A stretch of 40,769 nucleotides of DNA from the IMG/VR virus record IMGVR_UViG_3300036766_001072, positions 1 through 40,769 of that record; one strand, 5' to 3'. The position numbers and the translations under genes were made by a program. The notes beneath the pieces were generated by a model. That model was not told the DNA's origin and did no database searches. It worked only from the letters and a program-made list of their open reading frames with translations. Each line of letters opens with the position of its first letter. The first letter of the stretch is position 1. Positions 12,184 to 21,232 of the stretch are shown here, piece by piece. This stretch comes from a virus.

Positions 12184-13146
12184 ATGTCAGGCCCAACAAC
12201 AACCAGCATTCTGCCTCCAGCTGTACAACAACAGCTCAGCATGAAACTGCTAGCACGTCCTATGCCCGACTTGATCCATACTACAATGGGCTATCCCATC
12301 ACTATGGACCAACAAGCCGGGGATATTCTACGGAGACGTAGATACCAAAACCTTGCAACAGCACCTGTGCCATTAGGCAACGGTATTGTTGACCCAGCCG
12401 CCCAGCAATTAGTAGCGCTCGACATCGACGCTCGTATTGACTGGTACGGAACATACCTGATCCTTCAAGAACAAGTCATGCTCATCAACGAAGACCCAGT
12501 GCTTAACAGCGCCGTTTCCGTTCTAGGGCAGTCTCTCCGTGAAACGGAAGACCAATTGGCTAGATCGATGATGGAAGGTGGAGCTCCCCCAATCAACTGC
12601 ACAGGCGGTACAAACGGGGACAACCCAACGAATATAAGCCCTCTTGACTGCTCGAAAGCTGTACGGTTACTCCGTACTGCTAACGCTCAGTTCATCATGG
12701 ACTTAATCGAAGGGGAAAACAAATTCGGTACAGCGCCAGTTCGTACCTGCTTCTTTGGCCTTGCTCACACTAACCTTAGTGCTGATCTTGACCAAATGGT
12801 AGGTTTCATGAACGTTGCCCAGTATTCCAATACTGCCAACTTGCTGCAAGCTGAATGGGGTACTGTAAGAAACATCCGTTTCCTACTCTCCTCTGTTGGA
12901 TCGATCTCAACAGCTGCTTCGGCATCTGGTGCAGACGTTTACAACGTATTCCTCCCAGGACAAGAGTCCTACGACATGGTTGATCTGGACGGGTATTCTG
13001 CTCAGTTCATCTATGCCCCTCCCGAGATTGCATCTCCACGCATGAGACTCTACCAGACTGCTGGTTGGAAAATGGCTCAAGTGTTCAACATCACTAACAC
13101 GTCTTGGATTGTCAACCTACGTTGCACACTCCAAGTAGCATTGTAG
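12184..13146 (+). CDS. Major capsid protein, N4 gp56 family, 320 aa
   Basis: The N-terminal GDILRRRRYQNLATAPVPLG (about 43-62) matches the conserved opening of N4 gp56-type capsid proteins, followed by a long spine-like region (LQEQVMLINEDPVLNSAVSV) and a C-terminal part with conserved aromatic and Pro residues. Length is near that of the family (about 300-400). Encoded right after the scaffold and before a decoration-like protein. Translation may be tuned by the hairpin at the start. Preference for rare-free codons (e.g. AAC, GGT) is stronger here than in early genes, as expected for the most abundant protein. Confidence 0.85.
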   Translation: MSGPTTTSILPPAVQQQLSMKLLARPMPDLIHTTMGYPITMDQQAGDILRRRRYQNLATAPVPLGNGIVDPAAQQLVALDIDARIDWYGTYLILQEQVMLINEDPVLNSAVSVLGQSLRETEDQLARSMMEGGAPPINCTGGTNGDNPTNISPLDCSKAVRLLRTANAQFIMDLIEGENKFGTAPVRTCFFGLAHTNLSADLDQMVGFMNVAQYSNTANLLQAEWGTVRNIRFLLSSVGSISTAASASGADVYNVFLPGQESYDMVDLDGYSAQFIYAPPEIASPRMRLYQTAGWKMAQVFNITNTSWIVNLRCTLQVAL

Positions 13147-13156
13147 GAGGTGTATT

Positions 13157-14251
13157 ATGACTACACAAATCATTAAAGGTGACTTCATCAACGTCGCATC
13201 GACGCCGAAGTTCATTCCTTTTGTTGGCCAGATCAACTCTTTCTGGCTAAAGAACCTCACACGCTCGGGAATAACTTCCCAAGGTGTTTCGGGCTCTTTG
13301 ACTTCAGATCGTATCGTAGAGGCTTATTTCAATCCTAATACGATGGCAAACGGCAAAGCTTTAATCAACCAAAACGGCACTGTTGCGGGCATCTTGGCTC
13401 CTATGCAGACTGGTATTTGCGCGATCAACGGCTGCACGATTGTCAATGGTGGTGTCTATTCCCAAGGCGCTTCCTTCTCGATCTTGAGCTTTGCTACTGG
13501 TTCGACAACGACCTTTACAACAGCGACAAACCATGGTTTCCAAGTTGGCGACAACGTAAGAATCGTGAGCTTGGCTTCGGCTCCTCAAATGGGCGGACTT
13601 GTGATGACTGTAACGGCGACAAACGGTACGAACACGTTCACCACTCTTTTCGATAGCACCAATGCTGTAACCAGCACTGGTACCGTCTACAAAGTTGGAA
13701 ACTCAGCGTTCATGAACCAAAGCCTATATTACCCACAAAACAGATCCATCGCTTCGGTAAGCCTTGCAAACCCCATGGTCGTTAAGACTCTGGTTCAGCA
13801 AAACTACCAAGTAGGCGATAAGGTAAGATTCCAGATCCCTACGGTATTTGGAATGCAGCAACTCAACAGCACATCAAGTGGTTTGCCAGTCGAGTTTACC
13901 GTTTCTGCGGTAAACAACGCTGTAGGTACGCAATCGGTAACGTTTTCTAATACCGATAGCTCGGCTTTCACAGCCTTTGCATGGGCCGCTGCTGCGTCTT
14001 ATCCTTATGGATCGCCTGTTATGATCCCACAAGGTGAGGGGAACTTAAACAACCTCACAGGGATCACTCCAAGCCCATTGCCATATGCAAACCAAGATAT
14101 CCTTGGATTTGCTACTCAGAACCTCGGCCAAAGCGGGATTCTGATTGGTGCTGGTGACGGGACGAACTCAGCGACTACCGGAGGTATCATCGGGTCAACC
14201 GCAGATGCCTGGGAGTATGAGTTCACAACTGCTCTCCAGACGTTTTACTAA
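13157..14251 (+). CDS. Head decoration or virion surface protein, 364 aa
   Basis: Starts 10 bases after the capsid stop with GGAGG. The body is beta-rich (Thr, Ser, Gly, Asn). It contains a module NHGFQVGDNVRIVS (about 125-138) and a second copy NYQVGDKVRFQIP (about 217-229), each followed by a strand pair ending in TVT/TVS. The C-terminus PLPYANQDILGF is echoed by the protein at 14888. The shared modules suggest trimeric beta-sandwich surface domains. The place, just after the capsid gene and before a strong terminator, fits a decoration protein; fibre is the alternative. Confidence 0.65.
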   Translation: MTTQIIKGDFINVASTPKFIPFVGQINSFWLKNLTRSGITSQGVSGSLTSDRIVEAYFNPNTMANGKALINQNGTVAGILAPMQTGICAINGCTIVNGGVYSQGASFSILSFATGSTTTFTTATNHGFQVGDNVRIVSLASAPQMGGLVMTVTATNGTNTFTTLFDSTNAVTSTGTVYKVGNSAFMNQSLYYPQNRSIASVSLANPMVVKTLVQQNYQVGDKVRFQIPTVFGMQQLNSTSSGLPVEFTVSAVNNAVGTQSVTFSNTDSSAFTAFAWAAAASYPYGSPVMIPQGEGNLNNLTGITPSPLPYANQDILGFATQNLGQSGILIGAGDGTNSATTGGIIGSTADAWEYEFTTALQTFY

Positions 14252-14257
14252 ACGCCT

Positions 14258-14291
14258 AAGGGTGGGGACTGAACATCCCCACCCTTTTCTT
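14258..14291 (+). terminator. Strong rho-independent terminator after the capsid operon
   Basis: AAGGGTGGGGA / TCCCCACCCTT forms an 11-bp perfect stem with loop CTGAACA, followed by TTCTTATTT. It is the best terminator in the window and would separate highly expressed capsid genes from the tail genes. Confidence 0.9.
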
Positions 14292-14302
14292 ATTTGGAAA
14301 AT

Positions 14303-14869
14303 ATGACGAGACAAAAAAAAACTAAAGAGATACAAGTGGAAAAAAACCCAGAGGTACCCATGTCCCAAGCCCCTACTCTTGAAGTCTTAGAGACTGAAAT
14401 TGACAAAGCTCGCCTTGAATTGGAAAATGTTAAGCGAGAAACCGAAGAGAAGAAGCTAATTCTTAAAGCTATGCCAGGAAGGGAAGTTAGCGAAGATGAG
14501 ATGGTCATCGTAAAGAAGCAAGTAACAATGAGCTCTGAAAAGCTGGCTCTCAAAGCTAAGGTTGAAAAACAAAGAATGTTCGACAACGAGAAAGTCACCG
14601 GTAAATTCATCAATCGTAGAGCTCCTGGACAATCGGTAAAGTTGACTTACATAAAATATGAAACTGATGATCCAAAATGGTACACTTTTGAAGATGGAAA
14701 AGTTTACACAATTGCAAAAGGTTTTGCAGAGCAGATAAATGAGCATTATTATACTCCTCATTTTGTTCAGAAAGCTGGAGAGCCGATGGATCCAAGTCGA
14801 CCTTCAAGCGCAATCAATGACGTAGATACGTCAAACAAGAAATATGCCTTTGTTCCCACTAATTTTTAA
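14303..14869 (+). CDS. Structural-region protein with N-terminal coiled coil, 188 aa
   Basis: A basic start (MTRQKKTKEIQVEK) is followed by a coiled coil (about 25-55: LEVLETEIDKARLELENVKR) and a compact C-terminal domain with APGQSVKLTYIKYE, KWYTFEDGKVYTI and FAEQINEHYYTPHF. This C-terminal domain resembles proteins found after capsid genes in several phages; the role is unknown. ATG 14303 has GGA upstream; the ATG at residue 20 follows AGAGG and is a real alternative. Confidence 0.65.
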   Translation: MTRQKKTKEIQVEKNPEVPMSQAPTLEVLETEIDKARLELENVKRETEEKKLILKAMPGREVSEDEMVIVKKQVTMSSEKLALKAKVEKQRMFDNEKVTGKFINRRAPGQSVKLTYIKYETDDPKWYTFEDGKVYTIAKGFAEQINEHYYTPHFVQKAGEPMDPSRPSSAINDVDTSNKKYAFVPTNF

Positions 14870-14871
14870 CC

Positions 14872-14888
14872 TGTAAAGCGGATTTACA
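14872..14888 (+). promoter_or_regulatory. 17-bp hairpin element TGTAAAGCGGATTTACA
   Basis: The exact reverse complement of the element at 5118-5134. It fills the 18-bp gap between two genes, and its last base is the A of the next ATG, so a folded RNA would cover the ribosome site. Confidence 0.5.
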
Positions 14889-15298
14889 TGACATCGGTAA
14901 CCTACTATCCTGGCTATAGCCAAGTGCAAGTGAAGGAGAATCTAGTCGTCAGGACTATTGACTCTATAACGAACGCTAATCCTGCTGTTGTCACGACTAT
15001 AGTCGACCATGGATATGTTGCTGGTATGGACGTTACTTTCCTTATTCCGAATCAATTCAAGATGGTCCAATTGAATGGGGTGAATGCTCAGGTTCTTTCG
15101 GTGACCAATAATACGTTAACGATTAATTTGGATACCACAAATTTTTCTGTATTTTCTTATCCGAGTCCGCTACCTTCTGCTTATACACCCCCGAGTGTCA
15201 TACCTAATGCCTCAGGGCCATATTTGCCTCCTCAACCGCTTCCTTATGGCAACCAGGATAGCTTTGAGGGGACTATATACAATGCAGGAGTACCCTAG
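14888..15298 (+). CDS. Small beta-rich virion protein, paralogous to part of the protein at 13157, 136 aa
   Basis: Carries VDHGYVAGMDVTFLIPNQFK (about 41-60) and then QLNG, the same module as NYQVGDKVRFQIP in the 364-aa protein, and ends with PLPYGNQD where the other has PLPYANQD. It looks like a truncated paralogue of that C-terminal part. The start overlaps the 17-bp hairpin. Possibly a second decoration or neck protein. Confidence 0.65.
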   Translation: MTSVTYYPGYSQVQVKENLVVRTIDSITNANPAVVTTIVDHGYVAGMDVTFLIPNQFKMVQLNGVNAQVLSVTNNTLTINLDTTNFSVFSYPSPLPSAYTPPSVIPNASGPYLPPQPLPYGNQDSFEGTIYNAGVP

Positions 15299-16381
15299 AT
15301 GGCACAACTAGTAAGTCTATTACAGATGAGAAACACTGTCAGGAGAATGACAGCGCGATACAATACTCAACAGATGACGGATGATCAGATTGATACTTAC
15401 ATCAACCTATTTTATACTCTAGATTTTCCTGCTGAATTTAAGAATCAAAAGCTCACAAAACCTTACGTCTTCACGACCATACCCAATGTAGACACTTACG
15501 ATTTTCTTTATGAAGAAGGTCCTACAAAACCAGATGGTTCTGGAAGCCTTGGCTTATCCCCGGGAAATTTTCAGATTACACCCCCAGTATATTGTCAGGG
15601 CTATATTTTGAGATATTCTCAAGATAAAACCACCTTTTACAACCGATGGCCTAAGCTAACCGTGAATCAGCAAATAGGATCGGGTGGACAGGCCGCCAAC
15701 GTAGCTTATACTGGAACAATCCCTTCTACACCATTCCTGAGAGCACAATTGGATATTTTTGATAATGTTACCGAGGCTGCTGTCATTATTTCGGCAATGG
15801 TAAACGACTCAACTTCAGCTAATAGCGCCTTCACATATGTGCTCACAGATATACCTCAGGCCAATTCTAACGTTGGTAACCTTGTCGAATCAGACAACAC
15901 AACGGTCGGAACGGTTAATTATTTAACTGGAGACTTCACTTTTACTCCTAGCAATTTGGCAGTTCTTCCTTCCGAGTCTACAATCTATGCGAGCGTGGTA
16001 CCCTATCAAGCTTCTAGACCAACTGACGTGATCTTCTACAACCAGCAAATCACATTCAGACCTGTACCTATGCAGGTTTATCAGGTAGAGTTCCAGATCA
16101 GCCAACAGCCCACACAGCTCATTGACGATGGACAAGCTCCAGAACTAGATGAATGGTATCTGTTTATTTGCGCTGGAGCTGCTAAACTCATCTATACAGA
16201 CTTCCCTGATCCTGAAGGGATGCAATATCTGATGCCTATATGGGAAGAACAGCTTAAGATAGCCCAGAGAAGGACTTTAAGGCAAATAGGAAGTCAAAGA
16301 GCGGCCACAATATTTAGCCAGCCTGGCAGACCTGTAGCTAGCTGGTTCTGGGGAACTGAATATAGCGGAACAAGTGGGTAG
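15299..16381 (+). CDS. Head-tail adaptor or neck protein (probable), 360 aa
   Basis: The N-terminal helical part (LLQMRNTVRRMTARYNTQQM, DDQIDTYINLFYTLDFP) and the C-terminal helices (DEWYLFICAGAAKLIYTD, GMQYLMPIWEEQLKI) frame a central beta insertion. The insertion includes VGTVNYLTGDFTFTPSN (about 204-220), which resembles GTIDYSTGKIDLIFNPA in the nozzle-like protein at 18209. Similar helical-N/C proteins are neck adaptors that dock below the portal. The place between capsid and nozzle supports this. Start has AGGAG eight bases upstream. Confidence 0.6.
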   Translation: MAQLVSLLQMRNTVRRMTARYNTQQMTDDQIDTYINLFYTLDFPAEFKNQKLTKPYVFTTIPNVDTYDFLYEEGPTKPDGSGSLGLSPGNFQITPPVYCQGYILRYSQDKTTFYNRWPKLTVNQQIGSGGQAANVAYTGTIPSTPFLRAQLDIFDNVTEAAVIISAMVNDSTSANSAFTYVLTDIPQANSNVGNLVESDNTTVGTVNYLTGDFTFTPSNLAVLPSESTIYASVVPYQASRPTDVIFYNQQITFRPVPMQVYQVEFQISQQPTQLIDDGQAPELDEWYLFICAGAAKLIYTDFPDPEGMQYLMPIWEEQLKIAQRRTLRQIGSQRAATIFSQPGRPVASWFWGTEYSGTSG

Positions 16382-16384
16382 ACG

Positions 16385-16963
16385 ATGAGCTACAACACTT
16401 CAATTCCAGTCATAACAGACCCTATACTACAGTCTCAGGCACAAATTAAGGCTAACTTTCAAGCCATCAACTATGCATTTTCAGACAACCACAAAAGCTT
16501 GACTAGTGATCCCTCTTTTGCTGGCATGCACACTGTTCTTACCATGAGACCGCAGAAAGTAGATCCTGTGACTTCGGCCACACAAACTGCTCTCTATAAC
16601 AAATTGGTAAGTTCGATTCCCAACCTATTTTTCATGCCCAACAATGCCCAAACACCTATTCAGATGACTTTTGGTTCCATCAATGCCGGATCAGGAACTA
16701 CTCAATATTCCTTTATAGCGGGTCCTTTTGTCGTTTATGCTGGCTTCATATCCAATCCTACAAGCGGTCAAATTGTTACACTAAGCCCCGCTACCACACT
16801 CCTATTCGTTGATTTGACTATGGCCAACTCAAATGTATCTCCAACAGCTATCGCGGAGGCTATCCCTACGAATGTGGCAGGAAGCTCTTTCACCATTACC
16901 ACCCAGACTTTCATAGCAGGAACCAAATACGACCTATACTACATAGCTATAGGCAAACCATGA
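16385..16963 (+). CDS. Short tail-fibre-like protein, copy 1 of 3, 192 aa
   Basis: Opening YNTSIPVITDPILQSQAQIK then NFQAINYAF matches copies 2 and 3: a Pro/Ser start, NF, a helix, a D/H-rich turn and a later beta region with FIAGPFVVYAGF. The N-terminal piece probably binds the tail; the rest is a beta-rich tip. Overlaps copy 2 by 4 nt (ATGA). Divergence among the copies points to receptor-facing variation, though this is inference. Confidence 0.6.
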   Translation: MSYNTSIPVITDPILQSQAQIKANFQAINYAFSDNHKSLTSDPSFAGMHTVLTMRPQKVDPVTSATQTALYNKLVSSIPNLFFMPNNAQTPIQMTFGSINAGSGTTQYSFIAGPFVVYAGFISNPTSGQIVTLSPATTLLFVDLTMANSNVSPTAIAEAIPTNVAGSSFTITTQTFIAGTKYDLYYIAIGKP

Positions 16964-17568
16964 CTACCTACAATCCAAATGTCCCTATGAATCCTTCTGA
17001 TGAGCTAGCAACGACACAGCCAGCCTTTTTGTCCAACTTTCTTCAGCTCTATAACACCTTTAAGGTAGATCATACTCAAATAAATGATGTTACCGATGGA
17101 GGAAATCACACTGTTGTTCATTTACTTGAGCAAAAGAATCCTCCTCAGACAGATGTCTCCGAGATCTCTGTCTACACGAAAAGCGTGGATGGACAGACAG
17201 ATCAAATATTCTTAAGGTATCAAGGAAATGGACAAGAGATACAGTTCACCAATTACCAACTCTATGAGATTAAGAATATACCGGATCAGACAGCATTTTT
17301 CACCTTTCTTCCGGGAAAGATTATCGTTTTTTTCGGAAGTTTTACGAGCCTTAAGAACAATACTCTCACTCTATTTCCTCCTGTAGCTATCAATATTTTC
17401 GGAATGAGTTTTTGTCCTCGTTCGGCGACGGCGGTTACCACTGATTTCAAATGTCAAGTCAACCTTCTTCCTGAGACAGGTGGTGTATTCTCTAAAATAT
17501 TGGTTAAGTCTACTAGTAGTGGTGCGCCACCGGCTTCTTCATATGTAATATTTGGGAACACAAAATGA
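16960..17568 (+). CDS. Short tail-fibre-like protein, copy 2 of 3, 202 aa
   Basis: Same plan as its neighbours: YNPNVPMNPSDELATTQPAF, FKVDHTQINDVTDGGNH then VVHLLEQ, and later FFTFLPGKIIVFFGSF. The segment DH-x-ND-x-GNH is best kept between copies 2 and 3. Coupled by ATGA to both sides. Function inferred only from neighbourhood and beta-rich composition. Confidence 0.6.
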   Translation: MTTYNPNVPMNPSDELATTQPAFLSNFLQLYNTFKVDHTQINDVTDGGNHTVVHLLEQKNPPQTDVSEISVYTKSVDGQTDQIFLRYQGNGQEIQFTNYQLYEIKNIPDQTAFFTFLPGKIIVFFGSFTSLKNNTLTLFPPVAINIFGMSFCPRSATAVTTDFKCQVNLLPETGGVFSKILVKSTSSGAPPASSYVIFGNTK

Positions 17569-18212
17569 CATATTCACCTTCAAAGCCAGATAGAGGACCG
17601 AGCCCTCTGCTAGATGTGGGACAAATAAGAACCAACTTCTCTGTTTTTGGTACAAAGTTTAATGTTAACCATACGGCGATGAATGATGTAAATCAAGGCG
17701 ATCATGAGTCTGTTGTTTTAGTTAAACAAACCTCTACACCATCAGTAAACCAAAGTTTGGCGGCATTATATTGCAAAGACATCAAGTCTAAGGCCAGCAC
17801 TCAACCTCAGCTTTTTGCAAGAATACAAAAGTTTCTTCCCAATAAAGGGGATACGAATCCAGCAAAAAATGATCCGATGCAGCTAACCTATAATCAGGTC
17901 AATGTAGCAGGCCCTGTATATCAGAGCTTTTTGCCCGGAGGTTACCTTCTTTACTTCGGGTCAGTTTCCGGAAACACAGCACCAAACGTAAAGATTGCTC
18001 AGACGGTCATTCTTTCACCAGCTCCCACTAAAATTCTCATTGCTAATGCAGTTCCTAACACAATGACATCGGCAGGAACTCCTATTCCTTTTTCAGTATC
18101 TACAACTATAAATACAAGTACAAATGACAGGTTTGTTATAAATTCATTGGCAAATGGACCAAGCCCTATAATTCCTTACTCTTTTATGTGGATGGCAATA
18201 GCAACAGCATGA
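17565..18212 (+). CDS. Short tail-fibre-like protein, copy 3 of 3, 215 aa
   Basis: YSPSKPDRGPSPLLDVGQIR then TNFSVFGTKFNVNHTAMNDV and DHESVVLVKQ align with copies 1 and 2; FLPGGYLLYFGSVSG is the shared beta hairpin. Its TGA overlaps the start of the nozzle-like gene. Triplication with ATGA junctions argues for duplication in place. Confidence 0.6.
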   Translation: MTYSPSKPDRGPSPLLDVGQIRTNFSVFGTKFNVNHTAMNDVNQGDHESVVLVKQTSTPSVNQSLAALYCKDIKSKASTQPQLFARIQKFLPNKGDTNPAKNDPMQLTYNQVNVAGPVYQSFLPGGYLLYFGSVSGNTAPNVKIAQTVILSPAPTKILIANAVPNTMTSAGTPIPFSVSTTINTSTNDRFVINSLANGPSPIIPYSFMWMAIATA

Positions 18213-20704
18213 CAGCACAAAATTTCATGATTGGACCTGTTAAAGATGGCATAAGAAAAGATGCGAGACCATTTGCTATACCCGAAGATTCGTTTGATAC
18301 AATGACGAATGCCTATCAGTTCCGTGGTAGGGTGGTTAGGAGGTCCGGATATACAAAGCTGGGAAGATTGGCCAATGGAACCCCAGTGATGGGACTCAGG
18401 ACCCAGGAGGATTTTGGGATCAATCAGCAGACGCTGATCGCTTTTGACACAACGAATGCTTACAAATGGAATGGGTCGGCTTTCATAGCTCTTCCTAGCG
18501 TGATGCCTACGGTGTGGAGTGGCACTGACTATCAGTTCTTCTATTCCACCAATTATGCTAATGCTTTTTGGGCAACCAACTCAAAGCCTGGATTGCAGGG
18601 AGTAGCCATAACAAACATTACTCAAGCTGTGAATGGGGTGGTCACCACGATTTCTAACCATGGATTCACAACAGGGCAAACGGTTGTCATCATCAACGTG
18701 TCTGGAATGACTCAAATAAATGCTTTATCTAGTGTCATAACCGTTACGGGTCTAAATTCGTTTTCTCTAAACAGCATAAACACCACCACTTTTGGGGCTT
18801 ATTCCAGTGGAGGAATCGCCTTAAACAGTCAGGCTTCAGTTTCTGGACAGGATGGGATCAGGTACTATGGAGTTTTGACCAATGGGACGGGATGGGCCAA
18901 TTACAACCCTCCAGTTGATCCAAACAATGCCTTGGCTGGAGCTCTTCTGATCTTCGCCTATAGAGGATATCTGGTCTTTCTAAACACCTATGAAGGAAAC
19001 GAATCCAGTGTGTTCAATTATGGAAATAGAGCTAGGTGGACTCAGATTGGAACTCCTTATTATTCTACTCCCGTACCCGTTCTTCCAGCTCCTCAGGGGG
19101 TAGACCTTAATGCCGCAAGAGACGATCTTTTTGGAAGAGGCGGAGCCTTTGATGCGCCTACCAATGAAGTGATAGTCGGAGCTGCATTCATAAGAGATAT
19201 CTTGGTTGTCTACTTTGAGAGATCTACATGGCGCCTTAGATTTGTCAATAACGCCCAGAATCCTTTCGTCTGGGAGCGCGTTAACGTTGAGTTGGGGTCC
19301 GACTGCACCTTCAGCTGTATCCCTTTCGACAAGGGTCTTATGACCATTGGGAATAGAGGCATCGTAATCAGCGATGGGAACGACACTAGCCGATTCGACG
19401 AAAAGATACCGGAAGAGATATTCAATATTCGAACTTCAAACTTTGGTCTACAGCGGGTATATGGTATCAGGACTTTCAGGACCAGGCTTAATTATTGGAC
19501 TTATCCCGATGCTCAGTCTGATTTGATGATAACAGGAACTTATCCAAACAAGGTGCTTGTATTCAATTACGATACTAAAAACTGGAGTTATTTTGACGAT
19601 AGTTTCACTTGTTTTGGATATTTTTACCCTACAGGAACACCAAAGACATGGGGTGATTTACCGGATGCATGGTCTTCTTACCAAGATGTTTCTTGGAATA
19701 GTGGATCGTCTCAAGAAGAGTTCGAAAATATTGTTGCTGGTAATCAACAGGGATATGTCGTTGTATTGGAGACAGGGGGAAACGTAAATGATCCTTCCTT
19801 AGCTATCTCTGCTGTTACCAACGGGGCTCCAGGATTTCCTGGGACATTCACTAGCAATAACTATAATTTGAATCAAGGTGATTGGATCACTTTGACTACG
19901 GTGACTGGTACAACTTCAGATGATGGGGTCTCCTTAAACCAAAGGAATTTCAAGATCGTACAGGTTGATGCTAATAAATTCACTCTTACCGAATTTAAAC
20001 CTATTGATGGGGGAACGGCTACAGGAGCCAGCTATACTTACACGGTTTCATACGAAACGATTTATGCCGGATCGGTACAAATCAACATAGGAGCTCTAGT
20101 CTTCACCGACCCTGACCTTGATGGAATTCTGGTAGAAGCGGCAGGTCTAGGAAGTGGCACAATAGATTACTCCACAGGAAAAATAGATTTGATCTTCAAT
20201 CCTGCTATAGGTGCCACTTCCGTTTTTATACGCCTTGTTTCCTTAGATCCTTTACAGGGTTTCGACTCTCCTGTGGCCACAACAGGTGTTTATGGTGGTG
20301 GAGGAGAAATTACGAAGATTAGTGGAATAGACATACAAACTAAATATTTTAACTTCTTTGGGGATGACAAGAGGGCACGACTTAGCAAAATTGACTTTTA
20401 TGTAGACTCGACTGACAAAGGTCAGTTTACTTGCAATGTGTTCGGAGATAGCGGTAATGTCCCTTTGAACATTCCTCTATCTGATAACCCCGAGAGCAAC
20501 GTAGTTTTGACAAGCAGAAATCCTTATGAAGTAGGAGAGGGAAGTGAAACTATATATCGTCTTTATTGTGATGCTAATGCTTCAACGCTTCAACTTCAGC
20601 TCACTCTTAGCGATGCACAGATGGCGGTAAATGCCATAGCACAGAGCACCATTGAGATTCTCGCCATGATGTTCACCATGAGAAGAGGTGGCAGAATCGT
20701 ATGA
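18209..20704 (+). CDS. Tail nozzle-like protein (beta-propeller type), 831 aa
   Basis: MTAQNFMIGPVKDGIRKDAR, then a segment typical of nozzle proteins (YQFRGRVVRRSGYTKLGRL), then repeated beta blades with W/Y-G motifs (TLIAFDTTNAYKWNG, FIRDILVVYFERSTWRLRF, GLMTIGNRGIVISDG). This is the layout of T7 gp12 and P22 gp10-type nozzle proteins. A NHGFTTGQTVVIINV module (about 151) and a second beta insertion (about 545-670) interrupt it. The start shown overlaps the previous stop (ATGA); a longer GTG frame exists but is not supported. It closes the tail tip and guides DNA. Confidence 0.65.
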   Translation: MTAQNFMIGPVKDGIRKDARPFAIPEDSFDTMTNAYQFRGRVVRRSGYTKLGRLANGTPVMGLRTQEDFGINQQTLIAFDTTNAYKWNGSAFIALPSVMPTVWSGTDYQFFYSTNYANAFWATNSKPGLQGVAITNITQAVNGVVTTISNHGFTTGQTVVIINVSGMTQINALSSVITVTGLNSFSLNSINTTTFGAYSSGGIALNSQASVSGQDGIRYYGVLTNGTGWANYNPPVDPNNALAGALLIFAYRGYLVFLNTYEGNESSVFNYGNRARWTQIGTPYYSTPVPVLPAPQGVDLNAARDDLFGRGGAFDAPTNEVIVGAAFIRDILVVYFERSTWRLRFVNNAQNPFVWERVNVELGSDCTFSCIPFDKGLMTIGNRGIVISDGNDTSRFDEKIPEEIFNIRTSNFGLQRVYGIRTFRTRLNYWTYPDAQSDLMITGTYPNKVLVFNYDTKNWSYFDDSFTCFGYFYPTGTPKTWGDLPDAWSSYQDVSWNSGSSQEEFENIVAGNQQGYVVVLETGGNVNDPSLAISAVTNGAPGFPGTFTSNNYNLNQGDWITLTTVTGTTSDDGVSLNQRNFKIVQVDANKFTLTEFKPIDGGTATGASYTYTVSYETIYAGSVQINIGALVFTDPDLDGILVEAAGLGSGTIDYSTGKIDLIFNPAIGATSVFIRLVSLDPLQGFDSPVATTGVYGGGGEITKISGIDIQTKYFNFFGDDKRARLSKIDFYVDSTDKGQFTCNVFGDSGNVPLNIPLSDNPESNVVLTSRNPYEVGEGSETIYRLYCDANASTLQLQLTLSDAQMAVNAIAQSTIEILAMMFTMRRGGRIV

Positions 20705-21231
20705 CTACTCCTTCGAATCCTCAAGAACCTTTCAATCCCTTTCTTTCTGCTACCGTTACTGTTCCTGAGGAAGAGGATAGAAGAAGAACGTTTCTCGTAG
20801 ATAACTTCAGCAATATGGCAGATGTCATAAATGACAAAAAGATAGGTTGCTATACGCAAGCTACCGAATCATTCAACGGTGAAAAGTGGATTTATGATAC
20901 GACCAAGAAGGTTAGGAATGGCTACCAATCGATAGCTAGGATTACGAGATATCCAAATGCTGGTGTCCTGACTTTGACATTGACTAGTGATCCTAAATTC
21001 CCTATACCGAACATTAACGAGCAGTTTGTTATAACGAACGTATGGGGGAGTGCCTCAAAACCATGCTCAAAAGTAGGAGCAGGTGATGGAGATTACTTCT
21101 CGTTTTATACCCAAGGAAATGCTAAAGTTAGCTTTACAATGAGTGACACACAAATTGTGATAACTACCACCGTGAACCTGTCGGCTTACAGTGGATTTAT
21201 CGTTATAGAATATCTAAGAGACGGAGTTTGA
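20701..21231 (+). CDS. Structural protein of unknown type, 176 aa
   Basis: Proline-rich start (TTPSNPQEPFNPFLSATVTV), an acidic RRR patch, then a beta domain with RITRYPNAGVLTLTLTSDPK and VTNVWGSASKPCSKVGAGDG. ATGA overlap with the nozzle gene. Probably a tail-associated virion protein; no family recognised. Confidence 0.55.
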   Translation: MTTPSNPQEPFNPFLSATVTVPEEEDRRRTFLVDNFSNMADVINDKKIGCYTQATESFNGEKWIYDTTKKVRNGYQSIARITRYPNAGVLTLTLTSDPKFPIPNINEQFVITNVWGSASKPCSKVGAGDGDYFSFYTQGNAKVSFTMSDTQIVITTTVNLSAYSGFIVIEYLRDGV

Positions 21232-21232
21232 T

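Noticed and set aside
14294-14302. TTG start nine bases upstream for the 188-aa protein
   Set aside because: The TTG lies in the T-run of the terminator and has no ribosome site; the ATG at 14303 is preferred.
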